64,000 nt of DNA from Hemerocallis citrina (GCA_017893485.1 CM030358.1:149061363-149125362), one strand, 5' to 3'; shown: positions 34,045 to 46,297, counted from the first letter of the stretch. The notes: generated from the sequence alone by a model not told the origin. A program made the numbers and translations.

Positions 34045-34635
34045 TGATATGGCTAAAAATAGGGTTAAATCAGAACTGTCCAAATCAGGCGCGAATCTTA
34101 AAGCCTGGGGGTAAATGGTAATTTCACCTACAAGCGGGTCTGAAACGGGTGCTGGGTCTTCTCTTGGGGAAACCCAACAGCCCGCGAACGGGCCCATCTC
34201 AACTGGGTGCGGGTTTCGACCCGCAGCGAACCCAGTCCAGCAGGATAGAATTAGGGTTTCTGATTAATCCTAATCAACGATCCTGATTCATATCTATCCT
34301 TCCACTGGGAATTAGGGATTACATTCCTAATCTGTTTCTAGGGATTACATTCCTAATCTGATCCCAAAGGCGGCTATAAATACCCCCCATCCACCACCAT
34401 TAAGAGGTAATCAATCTTTTGCCAATTTACGCTCTCTCATAATCTTCCTGATTACTAACTTGAGCGTCGGAGGGTGCGTCGCCGGGATCAACCCCGGTGT
34501 CACGCACTTTTTGTAGGTAAACGGCGGGAGTCAGCGATTAAACTCCGGCGGAAGAAGTTAAGGTTTTATTATTCGGTTCCCCTAAGAATTCACAAATACT
34601 ATCTGTTTGCCCCCACACCAGATTCAGCGGTAACA
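34045..34635 (+). mobile_element. solo LTR of a related Tat-type family
   Basis: It runs from TGATATGGCTAAAAATAGGG to CAGCGGTAACA, with perfect GAGTC duplications at 34040-34044 and 34636-34640. The ends and several blocks (ACTTGAGCGTCGGAGGGT, TTGCCCCCACACC) match the host element's LTRs, while much of the middle is different, so it belongs to a sister family. It lies inside the 116-bp repeat array of the host element. Confidence 0.9.
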
Positions 34636-35999
34636 GAGTCCAACACTTGGCTCGACTCCGCTCCGAGTACTTGCACCCAAAGCGAGTAAAGAGAGAATCA
34701 CCATTGCTCCGACAGCTGTTGACAACTACAAATGCTAGCAAAATGCGCAAGTTCACAAAACAAGTATTATTACATTGAAGTTTGAGGAACAAGTCTAATT
34801 ACAAGACCAATGATGAACTCAATAATATTTACATTTAGGAGCAATAATCTTAGTGCAATTAGACATTTAAATGCTCTATATGTGGTATTTTACTCTTCTT
34901 TTCTTTTTTTCATAGGAAATAACCAAAAGCAGCAAAACGAAGCAGATTCCAGACTAATACAGACTGAGAGAATGATATACAGGGAACTGCAGAGCAACAG
35001 TCGACTGGCTCTTCATCAGTCGACCGTACAGAGAGATTGCTGGGGCTCGGCACAGTCGACTTCCCCAACATCAGTCGACTTGACTGAGGAATCACGAAGC
35101 CACAGAGGTCTCGGCACAGTTGACTTACACTCAACACCAGTCGACTGCATCTGACGGAGTGAAAAGATAAGATCCATCCGCATCTAATCAAAATCAACGC
35201 AAATTAAGGAAAGAAAGAAATAAAGGAAAGGAGAGGACTTTTTCGGAAAGGAGGCAAACCCTAATTCCCTTCCCGTATTATATAAATACCAAGAAAGAGG
35301 CGTTATTAGGGGGCATCAAGTTTGGACGGAACTTCTGAATCATCAAGTCATCAATCAAGAAAATTATTCTATCAGCATCGAAGAAGAAGGAGATCGAGTT
35401 CACTGAAGCAACAGCCGGTCGACTGTGTGACAGCCAGCCGACCTATCTAGCCGAACTACATCAGTTTATTTATTCTCTTTCTAGTCCTTTTATGTTCATC
35501 ATGTATTCGAAACTGTTAGTTAATAAAAATCTTATTATGTGGAACTAATTTCATAGTTGGGTAGATTGAAACCGTAGTTATGTAATGCTTATATTCTTCT
35601 GAATGCTATTCTGTTACTTATTTATTAAGCCTGAGAGTATTGGTGTAGATTTATAATAGACAAACTTGTTCAGAAGTTCTAAGAGCAGTCGAATGAGAGT
35701 GAGAGCAAGTCGACTGCCAAACAGAACCTGAGATTATCAAGTTTGCATGTTATAAATCTAAATCTGTTATATGAGTATAGAGACGACCCGTATCTCGTGC
35801 TAATAACTTGTAACACAGGAGTCCTTAGGGGTTCTTGGTTTAATCAACTTAAGGGATCTAGATCTGATACCAATTTCTAGAACTTTGAGTGTTTGTTCGT
35901 TTCCATTGTTCCTATGCTTTCTTCAAGTGCAACTTAGTAGATACCATACTAAATACTTAAGGAAAGAAATGAATTAGAGTAGATACCATGCCTAATTCT

Positions 36000-38900
36000 T
36001 GTAACACCCCGCAAAATTGGAAATTTCAATTTTGCCCTCGTGTGTTATGCACATGTATTTTGTAACGTGTTTTCATCCCGTATTTTGATTATCGACTATT
36101 TATTTATTATCAATATTGATTTTTCCCTATTTTGAATCAACAAAAATATAATATTTCGATATTTGTATTCTACGTGCTTTGTACGTGTTTTCAATACACA
36201 TATTAATTACATATTTTCCGCCGCTACGGGTGATAATTTCTAGGTTCCAATTATTTATTTTATGTTTACAAATCTATTTTTATAAAACGAAAATTCATTT
36301 TCCCCTTATTTTGATTAAAATGCATTTTTCGATTTTCTGCACGTATGGTGCACGTGCAAATTTCTATTCTCATTTTGCTACTCTCATTTTACTATTTTTA
36401 GCATGCATTAGTTTTATTTAGCCTTTCTTTTGATCCATGGACCTATAAACTAAAATGTGGCCCATTAGGAGAGGAGCCCACTAGATAATTAAATAAATTA
36501 ATTAGTAATGAGCCCATGTAGCAAGCCCACTATTAAAATCACAAATTAAGTTATACATGACAAGTAACAAATATTAGTACACATTTAGAGTTATAGAAAT
36601 GTGTTCATATTTGTTTGTGCATGTGTGCATGCACACACAAATGTATTTGGACCACTTTGTGGGCTAGGGGGGTGGCCGGTTTTGGTGAGGGGAGAAGAGT
36701 AGTGGAGAGTTAAGTTAGTGGAGAGTGGGGAGATGAAGAGATGGGGGTTTTAGGAGTTAGGAAAGTGGAGAGTTGTAGAATTAATTTGATGAGTTATTAG
36801 GGTGGAAGTTTTGCACTTTAAACCCTTCCAAAATCCTATAAATAGAGCCCCATTTCCTACCTTTATCTTGCACCAAAAACATTATCAAAAGAAAGAAAGG
36901 AAAGAAAGGAAAGAAAGAGAAAAGAGAGTTTTGTGCTTGGAGGCCATTGCTAGGAGGAGAAGCCTTACTAGGAGCTAGGAATCTTTGGAGTTAGAAGTGG
37001 TGTTCTCTTTTCTTTTCATTGTTCAAGCTTCACAAAAAGTGGGTGTTCTCCTACTTTCTAATTTTTTTTTAGAATGTACATGCTAATAAAAGTGAATGAG
37101 TAGTTTTGATAAAATAGAATAACTATACTATGATTGTGATGAGAATAATAGTGAATCATGCTATGTTGACAAATAGATTAACAATGTGTTAGTGGGTGAT
37201 CCTATGCTTTTTAATTGTAGAAATTGTATGCTAATTATTTTATATGACTAGTATGAATTGAATGTGATGAGAAATGTGTAGATAAAATCCATGCTAGCAA
37301 CGATCTTGTTGAGGTTAGTGAATGTTTGATTACCATGCTAATTAAAAGGGTTCAACTAAAGAATTAATCATATGAATCATGTTAGAGTGTTTGCAAATTT
37401 TATGTTTGTCGAATATGTGATTTTTCTTTTATGAGAAATTGTTAAAGAATGTTATATTTCGACATATACTTTAGAGACATGATGATTAAGAAAGAAAAAG
37501 AAAATAGAAGAATAATTTTTGTTATTGCATGTCGACATATGTTGAAAATACAAACTTTTGCATGAAAGAATTTCTTTGAGATATCCATGGTTGATTAAGA
37601 GACATGTTTGATTTTTAGCACAAATTTTAATTAGTATAATGATGGATATAAACTAGTTTTAAGAAACATGATTCTTAATTTTCGAGTTTTCAGAAGAAAT
37701 GCAAATTTTTGGAAAGAAAGGAAAAATCTATTTTTGAAAATGAAGATAGATTATAAAAATAAATTTGAATTTACTTGATTATTATTTTTTTGATTTCATC
37801 TCAGTCCAAAAGTGAGATTTATTCCAATGTCCTAAATGATTGGATTATTGGGTGAACAAGTGTTATTAAAAGAAACCAAATTCAAATTAGTTAACAAAAA
37901 TACATTAATACAACTTCTAAACAGAAAATATAATTGGACTTATTGGTTAGCCAGTGAATACTATTTATAAGAGGTTTTGGGTTCGAAACTTGTTGCCACC
38001 ATTTTATTTTATTTTATTTTTGTTTCTCTCAAAAACTGCTTATTTATTTATGGAAGTTACTGACTTTGGAAAGAAACAAATATTATTCACTCTTCCTTAT
38101 TAAGTTGCACAAAGAATTTACTAAGAATAGTTTAATTTCTTATCTTGTATTTTTTTAAAGTGGCAAATGCACTTTGTTTCCAAAATTATTATTTTGAATA
38201 AATAATTCTTTTGAATAAAAGAAAAATATGTAACATGATTATCTCGTTATAAATAATCCCTTTTGTTGAGTAAGAATGCTAAATGAGATTAAAAGTTTGT
38301 GTGAATTCATATAAAGTTTGGAAATAAATTATTTATAATTGTTTGACTTGACAAGATCATGTAAATATGTTTATTTGTTGACGAGATCATGTAAATGTGC
38401 TTGTTTGTAGTCGCGAACTTTTATGTGATTAATTTTTCCCAAAAAGAGATTTGGATTTATGCCATAGACTCATGAAAAGAATTGATGTCTTAGAAAGATA
38501 GTGAATGAATTGAATGATGCTAACAAGACATACACCAAGTTGTGAATAGTTTGAAGATAAAGAATACTTTGAGTTAAGACATGATTATTAAAGGGTATGT
38601 GTACCCATGTTTCTTATACATGAAAGATTTATGATTTAGAATTAGTAAGATCTCGGTTACCGGTAATTTTGAAAGAAAGATTTTGAGACTTGATTTCGAG
38701 ATAATGCCGTCGGGCGATCTCGTATTTTGTGAATAAATCCGGTATGAGGTAAAACTGATTTTAGGGTGATAACATATTCATATCTTGAACTAAAAATAAT
38801 TAGGCACTTAGGTGATGATGTAATAGACTTGTGCAAACGTAAATGGGTGCTTCTATATAGTCGGCGGTGGATCTCCGTGGCTATAGACCCAGTTGGTGGA

Positions 38901-39688
38901 CTGTGGTTGCTCCATAGGAGATGGACTGTATTTTATCCGGGACTTAGGATAGTCGACGGATGTTTACCATACTCCAAAGAATATGTATATACCGGGGCTA
39001 GAGGGGCATTTACGGGATTATTCTCATGATATAATAGCCAGGGAGGCTGGGATCTGTTATTATAGCCAGGGAGGCTAGCCAGGGAGGCTGAGATCCGTAT
39101 CTGTGAAATAACTCTAAAACTTGTTTTATTACTGGGTAGTCTCATGGCGAGGGATCGAACCCTTCAATATGGAGTACGTAGGCACTTGCCCTCAGACCTA
39201 TGTAGTATGGGATGCATAGAATCTGAACAAGTGTGCATTAGTGTCATCCTAGTGTAGAATTGTGTGCATTAGGCATTAAGGCATGACATACACTTATATT
39301 TAGAATAATCACTCTTGACACTACTTGTTCATTCAATCTTTTTTTGTGATTTGTTAAAGTATGAGATCGTTATACTATTTCCGGCATAGAGAGGATAGCC
39401 GTGTATAACATTTCGTCAGTTGTAAGTAACTGACGAGCCCACAGATTAACATGCAGGTAAAGGACCATTCATGAAGCTATAAAGTGGATATGCTGATGCT
39501 GCTTTATTTTAAAGATGTTGTAAATGTTTTATTGTAAATTTCATTCTTCCGTTGTGTAAAACCAAGTTGTAATTGAACTCTGATGTATTATTGAAAAAGT
39601 TTTAAATTTCCTTGTAAAATTGTACGAAGTGAAGTAAAGATCCTGTGAAATCTCGAATTTATCCTTATTTAAAATTCGGGGTGTTATA
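36000..39688 (+). repeat. large LTR (Tekay/Del-like) with primer-binding site, truncated element
   Basis: It starts TGTAACACCCCGCAAAATTG and ends AATTCGGGGTGTTATA; the last CA has become TA. Two bases later TGGTATCAGAGC at 39691 is the standard primer site for initiator tRNA-Met. The sequence corresponds to the LTR at 24367-30069. After the primer site about 500 bp of internal, non-coding sequence follows and then the element breaks off; no second LTR is present. There is no coding region. The 5-bp target ATTCT precedes it but no partner can be placed on the other side. Confidence 0.75.
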
Positions 39689-39702
39689 GATGGTATCAGA
39701 GC

Positions 39703-40250
39703 ATGCTTCACATGTAGTACAAGTTTATAAGGAACGATAAAAAGGGACGATAAATTTGGGAACAAGCCAAAGGAGTCCTTCTGTCAACCGGGTGTAAACA
39801 ACCCTAAGCGACACGGTATTTAAGCATCTTCGGACCACCGCTAGCTGGGAACCGACTCCTACAGCTAACCCAAGTAAATCAGAACTTGATAGACAAAAGA
39901 TTTGTTTAGGAAGAGTAGTAAGATCATTAACTATAGTCTAGAACCCGTGACACCTTATTGAGTAGTTTCAATATTATTCCTGCGGACACTAGAGTGTGAG
40001 TTTCAGTCTATAGAGATTTAAATGTAAGTGATTTACATTTGTGTTGCTCTATGCACTGATGTTTTCTCTTTCTTTTGGATGACTGGAGTCGTGAATGAAG
40101 TTGTTATTGAACTTACATTCAATTTCATTCATGATGTTCTCCTCGTATACATTAATATGAGAGTGTATACGAGCACATTTCCCCCTGGGTATCAGAGTGG
40201 CGCAGTGGAAGCGTGGTTGGCTTGGACCGTCATTCTTGATACCTTACACA
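39703..40250 (+). other. truncated internal region and unassigned sequence with a tRNA-iMet-like fragment
   Basis: Up to about 39930 this looks like untranslated leader of the truncated large-LTR element. Then comes unassigned DNA with a hairpin (CTCGTATAC and GTATACGAG arms at 40142-40173) and, at 40191-40222, ATCAGAGTGGCGCAGTGGAA followed by GCGTGGTTGGCT. This closely resembles the 5' half of plant initiator tRNA-Met, including an A-box-like TGGCGCAGTGG. No B box or tRNA 3' half follows, so it is not called as a tRNA gene. Confidence 0.45.
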
Positions 40251-40639
40251 CTTCCCTCTCAAATTATTTTTGTAGATTTTTATCATGGTACTTTCTCCGT
40301 AGTCAATATTTTTCAAATAAATATTTTTATGATTTGAATATTTATTATTGGTTAGTAAGTTAAATTCTACAATCTCTATGGGATCGACCCTTGCTCGTCA
40401 CTACGCTTCTATAAATGATTCGTACACTTGCGAGGTTTTTAATTTGTGTCTAGTTTAGATCATCTAGATAGCACAACAACCAACTACTCATCCTTACGAT
40501 GAGATACAAAACTTGAAGAACAAAAAGTACAAGACTACGGAAAACTACTTCAACGCCTCCTAGGGGCGGGGATACTTTGGTTTAGAGACACCTGGGGACG
40601 ACGAATGTTGTACTGCTGACATCTCACCTCGGCACTCGT

Positions 40640-41465
40640 CTCTAGGCCGGCAAGCTGAGACGCATCTTCTGCACTGCTTCTAACGGTAGCCCCAACAGAC
40701 GCTCCGCTCGACGAAGCAGCCACCCAACTTTGTGCGTCACCCGGGCTCCGGCGGGTGACGGGTGAGCGAGTCGCGAGCTTGTAAAAAGAAATCCCTCTAT
40801 CACTCTCTTCCCGCGTGCACGAAGTGGTTCTAACGTTGATCCGCTCAGGTTGGGGCTTAAGACGAGCGACCTCCGCCTCAAGTTCAATGATTCGTTCCTT
40901 CAGGAGTCGTCCTTCACAGTTATCTTCAAGCGAGGCAGCCGCGCTGAGCCCACACCACCAGAGCTGTCGGTGATAATCCGTCGAAGATGAGTAACCTCAA
41001 TGCTCTTGTCGACAGTCACCCTCTTCAGCTCGTCTCTCTCTCTGCCGTCAGCTTGTCCATCGCTGTTGTCAGCTCATCTCTCTCCGCCGTAAGCTCGTTC
41101 CTCGCTGCCGTCAGTTTGTCTCTTTCAACTGCCAGTTCGTCTCTCTCCGCTGTCATCTTAGTCAGAGAATGACGGGGTTGCCTAAGCCTCAGGCCGAGGT
41201 TAAGGCTGTCGACGAACCATAATCATCACCTTCGGGGGTCGTCTCCCTGAGCCTCTCTTCTAACCGCCGGATCTCGAGGTCTCAACGGCCTAAGACTAGT
41301 TGCAGATGATTCCGCTCACGTTCTGCTCTACAAAGCCCCCATTCGACTTCGTAAAGCCGCTCTCGGCTCCTAGCAAGGCACAACTTCGTCACCCCTAGGC
41401 CAGCCTCGGGATGAGCTACCTCGGTCGCATAAGGCACTTCGGCGAGCTGCGTCACTTCGACGATC
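40640..41465 (-). pseudogene. antisense coiled-coil coding remnant of the Tat element
   Basis: On the minus strand about 41170-41020 reads MTAERDELAVERDKLTAARN followed by ELTAERDELTTAMDKL, a repetitive heptad-like coiled coil. It then shifts frame and goes on as VTHLRRIITD and, further, an open stretch at 40887-40642. It lies downstream, in the antisense sense, of the antisense Tat gene, and may be its continuation or a duplicated piece. Function unknown. Confidence 0.4.
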
Positions 41466-41479
41466 TGAAAATTTCAAAG

Positions 41480-41745
41480 TGAAACTGTGGTGAACACATA
41501 GCCAAAACTTCAAGGCAGGGCAACGTGAACACTTAGCCAAATTTCGAAAATTTTGTGAACACTTAGCCAAAACTTCAAGGCAAGGCGACATGAACACTTA
41601 GCCAAATTTCAAAAAATTTGTGAATGCTTAGCCAAAACTTCAAGGCAAGGCGGCATGAACACTTAGCCAAATTTTGAAAATTTTGTGAACACATAGCCAA
41701 AACGTCAGGGCAAAGCGACAAAGACACTTAGTCAAATTTAAAGAA
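41480..41745. repeat. tandem repeat of ~65 bp
   Basis: Phrases of the form GTGAACACTTAGCCAAAACTT and CAAGGCAAGGCGACATGAAC recur four times with small changes, between the two antisense coding stretches. Confidence 0.75.
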
Positions 41746-41838
41746 AAAAGATTTCATTCACTCAAAAGAGCGGTGGTCAGTCCGCGATTAGGCGATACAT
41801 CGTTGATATATAAAGAAAAAAAAGGGAAAAGATTGAAA

Positions 41839-43962
41839 TCAAGGCACGACCTCTTTTCCGTGGCGGCTCGCAACTGCGGGGTCGGACTCCTGTGGAGGAG
41901 CGACGATTGCAAGGGGGGTAACCTCAGATCCATGACCTTCGCCAACGACTTCGACCTCAGCATCCGCATCGTCGTCCCCACCTTCATCCTCGTCTGACTC
42001 TTCGTCAAAGCCATCGACGTGGTCAGGAAAGAGGCGCCACCCCGAGCGGTCGACCTCAGGGCAGTGCTCGGTCACTTTCTCGATGGCGCGAGCATAGGCC
42101 TTGGACATGTTGGCCGTGAGGAACCCTTGGGCCTTCTCCATGGTTGCGGCTTCAGCTTCCTACGCGCCCGCGATCTTGGCAGCATCCACAGCTTCTGCCT
42201 GCTGCTTTGCCGCCGCCTCCTTCTGCCGGAGCATATCATCCTCGAGCTTCTTCACAAGGCCGTCGAGGTACTCCAACCTCGTCGTCTTCCCGTCCGCCTC
42301 GACCTTCAGCCCATCAACCCCGTTCGCGATCCGAGCTTTCTCGGCCCGAGCCCTGTCGACCTCCTTCTTCAGGTCCTTCTCAAGTTCGGTGATCTTCTCC
42401 ATGAGATGACCGAAGTGACAGGTTATCTACAGAAAGAAGATGTGTTAGCAAGAAAACCAGACAGAAATACACAAGTAATTCATCCAACAAGCGAAACTAA
42501 GCTACTTACCGACACCGCTGCTTGGGCGATTTCGAAGGCATCGTCTCCCACGCTGCCGGTGTCCATGGCGGCACGATCCTTCGGCATCGCCAGATGTTTG
42601 ACGGCCTGCATACTCGACATCGAGTCGCCGAGGAATCTGTCCAATTTTCGGACCTGCCAGTCCGGAACGAAAATTTTTCTTGTGTTCCTCGGTCAGGAAC
42701 ACTTCGGCCTCAGCCGTCAGCGGAGTCGCCTCCATCCCTAGAGCGGCCGCCATCGGGAACTTGCTTGCCTTGGCTGATACCGAGGTCTCCGCAGTCGCCA
42801 CCCTCGGGGTCACCGTCGCCGAAGCTGATGCCTCTTGGACAGCGCTGGTGACTGTCTTCGGCTTCGGGGAAGTCACCTTCGTGGCGACCCTCTTCCGTTT
42901 CCGCGGCGCCTTGCTACCGAGCGCCGCCCTCTGAGCCAACACCGCTTCGTAATCCATAGTTTCTGTGACAGAAGAAAGTATGGTTAAAACGCAAGTTAAA
43001 ACCGAATAAGGAAAGAAAAACTAAAAAGGAAAACCGCATACTGGGGTCTATGCGGCTGAGCCCCCCTTGAAGAGCGCCTCCTCCATCAGGTCCCTCCAAT
43101 CGAACTTTGGTCGATCGAGGAGAACCTGAACCATTTCTTCTTCGTTGGGATAGAGCACTGGAAGCTCTCTCACCCTCTTCGTCACTTCCTCAACCCAATC
43201 CGAGGGGATACACCATGGCTCGCGACCCCGGATGATGAAGTACTTATCTCGCCAATTTTTTATTGAATCAGGGCAGCTGACGAGCCGAGCACCGTGCCTC
43301 GAGGCCAAATAGTACTTGAACTCTGACTTGTGCTGCTGATGGAGCCGGTACATTGTTCGAAGAATCCTCAGGTCCGGCTCGGTCTCGGCCGCCTGGCAAT
43401 GGAGTGCGAATCCGTTGATAACCCTCCACCCATTCGGCATGAGCTGGATGGGGCTGACCCCAAACCACCGCAAGACTTGGATGGCGAAGGGGTGGAGTGG
43501 CAGGCGTGCTCCGGCAATGAAGGCGTCGACCGGCCAGAAGCACATATTCACCTGCATCGGCGAATGGGCCCTCACCCCGGGACCTGGCAGCATCAGCTCG
43601 AATTCTTCAGGGATCTGAAAACATTCCCGAATCGCCACCAAGTCCTCCTCGTTGAGGATTGGGATGGTGTCATCAACTTCCGAGGTCTCCCTCGCGGCGT
43701 TCTCCTCAAAACTCCGCCCCCTCCCGTATACGATCCGTTCGGCATGTTCCTTTGGAAGTTCCCGAACCCTGTGGAGCCCCATCAGAATGCCAGGCAGTCT
43801 CCCGAACTTCCCCATCCTGCTCGGGTTCTCCACTATGGTCTCCGCTACCACCGAAGCAGGATCTTCGGCTCTTTTACCCCTGTTGACGAGATGAACCTGG
43901 CTCAGAGACAGTTCATCGACAGCAGAAGGGGAGGGCTCTGAACGTGGGGGGAGGGAAGACAT
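41839..43962 (-). pseudogene. antisense gene of the Tat lineage (putative gypsy-type transposon protein, Transposase_28 family)
   Basis: Three exons are inferred on the minus strand. Exon 1 (43962 to about 43040, MSSLPPRSEPSPSAVDELSL) carries the family core: MLPGPGVRAHSPMQVNMCFW, ARLPLHPFAIQVLRWFGVSP, LMPNGWRVINGF. Exon 2 (about 42966 to 42510) is basic and Ala/Thr-rich (GSKAPRKRKRVATKV), with donor TCG|GTAAGT. Exon 3 (about 42430 to 41839) is a coiled coil (MEKITELEKDLKKEVDRARA) with an acidic end (EESDEDEGGDDDADAEVEVV). Breaks: a one-base shift in a G run at about 43065, another in exon 2 near 42590, and TAG near 42160. Antisense genes between integrase and the 3' LTR are known from Tat elements such as Grande; their function is unknown. 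Confidence 0.75.
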
Positions 43963-44257
43963 TTGACTAAAAAATAAACTAAGTGTTAAGTTACCTTGAA
44001 GTGACAGCTGTGGTCAAAAAGATCACCGGAAAACGGTCAGTGGTCGCCGGAAGCTCTCGTTAGTAAAAATTGTTACCTGAGTAAAAATCTGAGAAGTGAA
44101 CAAATGGGGGGGGATGGAGTCTTATAGAGCTGGCACACAAAACGAGAATAGTGGGCTCAAAAAACCCAATAGTCAGGCCCATTTACCACAAAACGACAAA
44201 AGGAGTTTTACCGCCTCATTAATGGCCAACGGTCAAATGGTCAGATGTCCAACGGTT

Positions 44258-44960
44258 AAACGGCCACTTCGCCGAGCGTTCTTTGCACCGACATTTGACT
44301 TCAGCACATTTTGCCGAGCGTTCATGGCACCGACGCTCAAACGTGAGAAAAAATCTCACTTGGACTTCGGCATGCTTCGCCGAGCGTTTTTGGCACCGAC
44401 GCTCAAACGTGAGAAAAAATCTCACGACTTCGGCACCCTTCGTCGAGCGTTCTTGGCACCAACGCTCAAACATGAGAAAAAATCTCACTTGGACTTCGAC
44501 ACGCTTCGCCGAGCGTTCTTGGCACCGACGCTCAAATGTGAGAAAAAATCTCACTTGGACTTCGGCACCCTTTGCCGAGCGTTCTTGGCACCGACGCTCA
44601 AACGTGACAAAAAATCTCACTTGGACTTCGGCACGCTTCAACGAGCATTCTTGGGGCCGACGCTCAAACATGAGAAAAAATCTCACTTGGACTTCGGCAC
44701 ACTTTGCTGACCGTTCTTGGCACCGACGCTCAAACGTGAGAAAAAATCTCATTTGGACTTCGGCACTCTTCGCCGAGCGTTCTTGGCACCGACGCTCAAA
44801 CGTGAGAAAAAATCTCACTTGGACTTCGGCACTCTTCGCCGAGCGTTCTTGGCACTGACGCTCAAACGCGAGAAAAAATCTCACTTGGACTTCGACACAC
44901 TTTGCCGAGCGCTCTTGCCACTGATGCTCGAATATGGGGAAATGGCTCATTCGGACTTCG
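44258..44960. repeat. 66-bp tandem repeat (about ten copies) in the Tat element
   Basis: The unit contains GCGTTCTTGGCACCGACGCT, CAAACGTGAGAAAAAATCTC and ACTTGGACTTCGGCAC. Because 66 is a multiple of three, long open frames appear on both strands, but these are periodic and share no similarity with known proteins, so none is called as a gene. A small hairpin (GTGAG and CTCAC around AAAAAAT) sits in each unit. The block lies upstream of the antisense gene's start and so could influence its expression. Confidence 0.9.
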
Positions 44961-45650
44961 GCAAGCCTTACCGAACCTCTTTTGACACGTGTTGCCACCT
45001 CGAAGCACCACTGGACCTCGGCAAGGGACTCTGAACCTCCCTCGACTTCGGCCTCCTTCATGACACACGTCAGCTCCCTGAGATTATTGGCGGGGGCAAC
45101 ATTGCCGAGGATCCTTGCCACCGACCCCCGAATAGGGGAAAATCAGCTTTCATGCAACCATAGCCATTGGATCTCCCCGAAATTCACGCCCGAAGCTGAT
45201 GAGTAGCTCAGATTGCACCACGTCATAATTGGGTAATTAAAAATCGAATTTTATTTATTAATTCGAATTATTTATTCAAAAAATTGCGAAAAAATGGTTT
45301 AAAATACGGGAAAAATAGTTAAAAAATCTAGAAAATATTTATAAATTCAGGGGAACATTTTTGGACCCCTGGATAAATAAATATGGGCTAGGATATTTGA
45401 TTATTGCTCCCGAAAAGCAAATCATCGCTTGGCAAAATTGAATAAATGGTCCGAAAAATAATATAGAATTGGGAAAAATCACCAAAAAATCCAGAAGAGC
45501 CTGAAAACAAACTTGGGCACGCTGCTAACTCAGGAAATCAGATAATATTCGAGCCCCGATGAGAACTCCGATAAAACCCTGTACGCCATTAAAACAACAA
45601 AACTACTCCTGCAAGGCTGTAATACACAGGCTTTGGGAGTGGGGGGCTCG
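44961..45650 (+). other. 3' untranslated part of the Tat element with polypurine tract
   Basis: Non-coding, becoming AT-rich after 45230. A purine-rich stretch TGGGAGTGGGGGGCTCG at 45633-45649 sits immediately before the 3' LTR and fits the polypurine primer for plus-strand DNA synthesis. Confidence 0.6.
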
Positions 45651-46256
45651 CGATATGGCTAAAAATAGGGTTAGTTCGGAACCATTCAAAGTGGGCACGA
45701 ATCTTGAAGTCGAAGGGGCAGGATGGTAATTTCATCTGTAGACGGGTCTGAATCGGGTACTGGGCCTCTTCCCATAGACCCGCTAGCCTGTGAACGGATC
45801 TGGTAGACTGAGAACGGGTCTCAACCCGTTAGGGACCAGTCAAATAGGATAGGAGCAAATCCTGCTCTGTCCCTATCTTAAGGGGATGGTTGTAACCAAC
45901 CCCAACCAGCCACACCAGGAAGTAGGGATTCACCCTTATCCTGAAAAGGATCTCCATGGCGACTATAAAAATCCCCTTACCTCCTACTGTAAAAGGTGAT
46001 CACACTTTGCACACTTGAGCTCTTTCTCTTTGCTTTTTCTGTATATTGACTTAAGCGTCGGAGGGTTCGTCGCCGGGATCCATCCCGATGTCTCGAACGT
46101 TTGTGCAGGTCTCAAGGGAGCACCAAGTAGCCAACAAATCACCAAGGAAGAAGAAAGGGTCAACCTGTGTGAGTTCCTCATGAACCTACATATCTCATTT
46201 ATTGCCCCCACACCCGAATTAAGCGGCTATATTTCCCCCACACCCAAATTAGGCGG

Positions 46257-46261
<5 letters not shown>
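45651..46261 (+). repeat. 3' LTR of the Tat-lineage element
   Basis: Homologous to 21303-21882. Its first base is C instead of T (CGATATGG), and near the end it has a duplicated segment of about 32 bp (CCCCCACACCCGAATTAAGC then CCCCCACACCCAAATTAGGC). It ends GGCAACA, followed by the target copy ATATA in a TA tract. Confidence 0.9.

Positions 46262-46295
<34 letters not shown>

Positions 46296-46297
<2 letters not shown>

Larger units (their letters stand above)
34811..40478 (+). mobile_element. solo LTR (copy 2, same family as 26288-27897), split by a large insertion
   Basis: It starts TGATGAACTCAATAAT at 34811 and ends TAGATAGCACAACA at 40478, with perfect ACCAA target duplications (34806-34810 and 40479-40483). 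Its own sequence is 34811-35999 and about 40250-40478. The middle is a separate insertion. It reads in the opposite direction to copy 1. Motif pairs CAGTCGACTG are again present (34998-35150, 35410-35430, 35690-35720). Confidence 0.85.
21303..46261 (+). mobile_element. Ty3/gypsy Tat-lineage LTR retrotransposon with nested insertions
   Basis: Long terminal repeats lie at 21303-21882 and 45651-46261, and both flanks have the 5-bp duplication ATATA (21298-21302 and 46262-46266). The order is gag, protease, reverse transcriptase, RNase H, a second (archaeal-type) RNase H, integrase, then an antisense gene and tandem repeats before the 3' LTR. The double RNase H and the antisense gene are known hallmarks of the Tat lineage. 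Removing the insertions at 24367-30069, 34045-34635 and 34811-40478 with one target copy each leaves about 13.0 kb, a normal Tat size. All genes are broken. By eye roughly 7 percent of positions differ over the first 185 bp of the two LTRs, so the insertion is not recent. Confidence 0.9.

Noticed and set aside
40191..40222. tRNA-iMet gene
   Set aside because: Only the 5' half is present; the anticodon stem, T-arm and 3' acceptor strand do not follow.
42019..43941. Plus-strand open frames opposite the antisense Tat gene
   Set aside because: The minus strand has the family motifs, coiled coil and splice sites; the plus frames do not.
44096..45121. Long open frames on both strands across the 66-bp repeats (up to 300 codons)
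   Set aside because: They result from a tandem repeat whose unit is a multiple of three; they are periodic, overlap each other on opposite strands and match no known protein.
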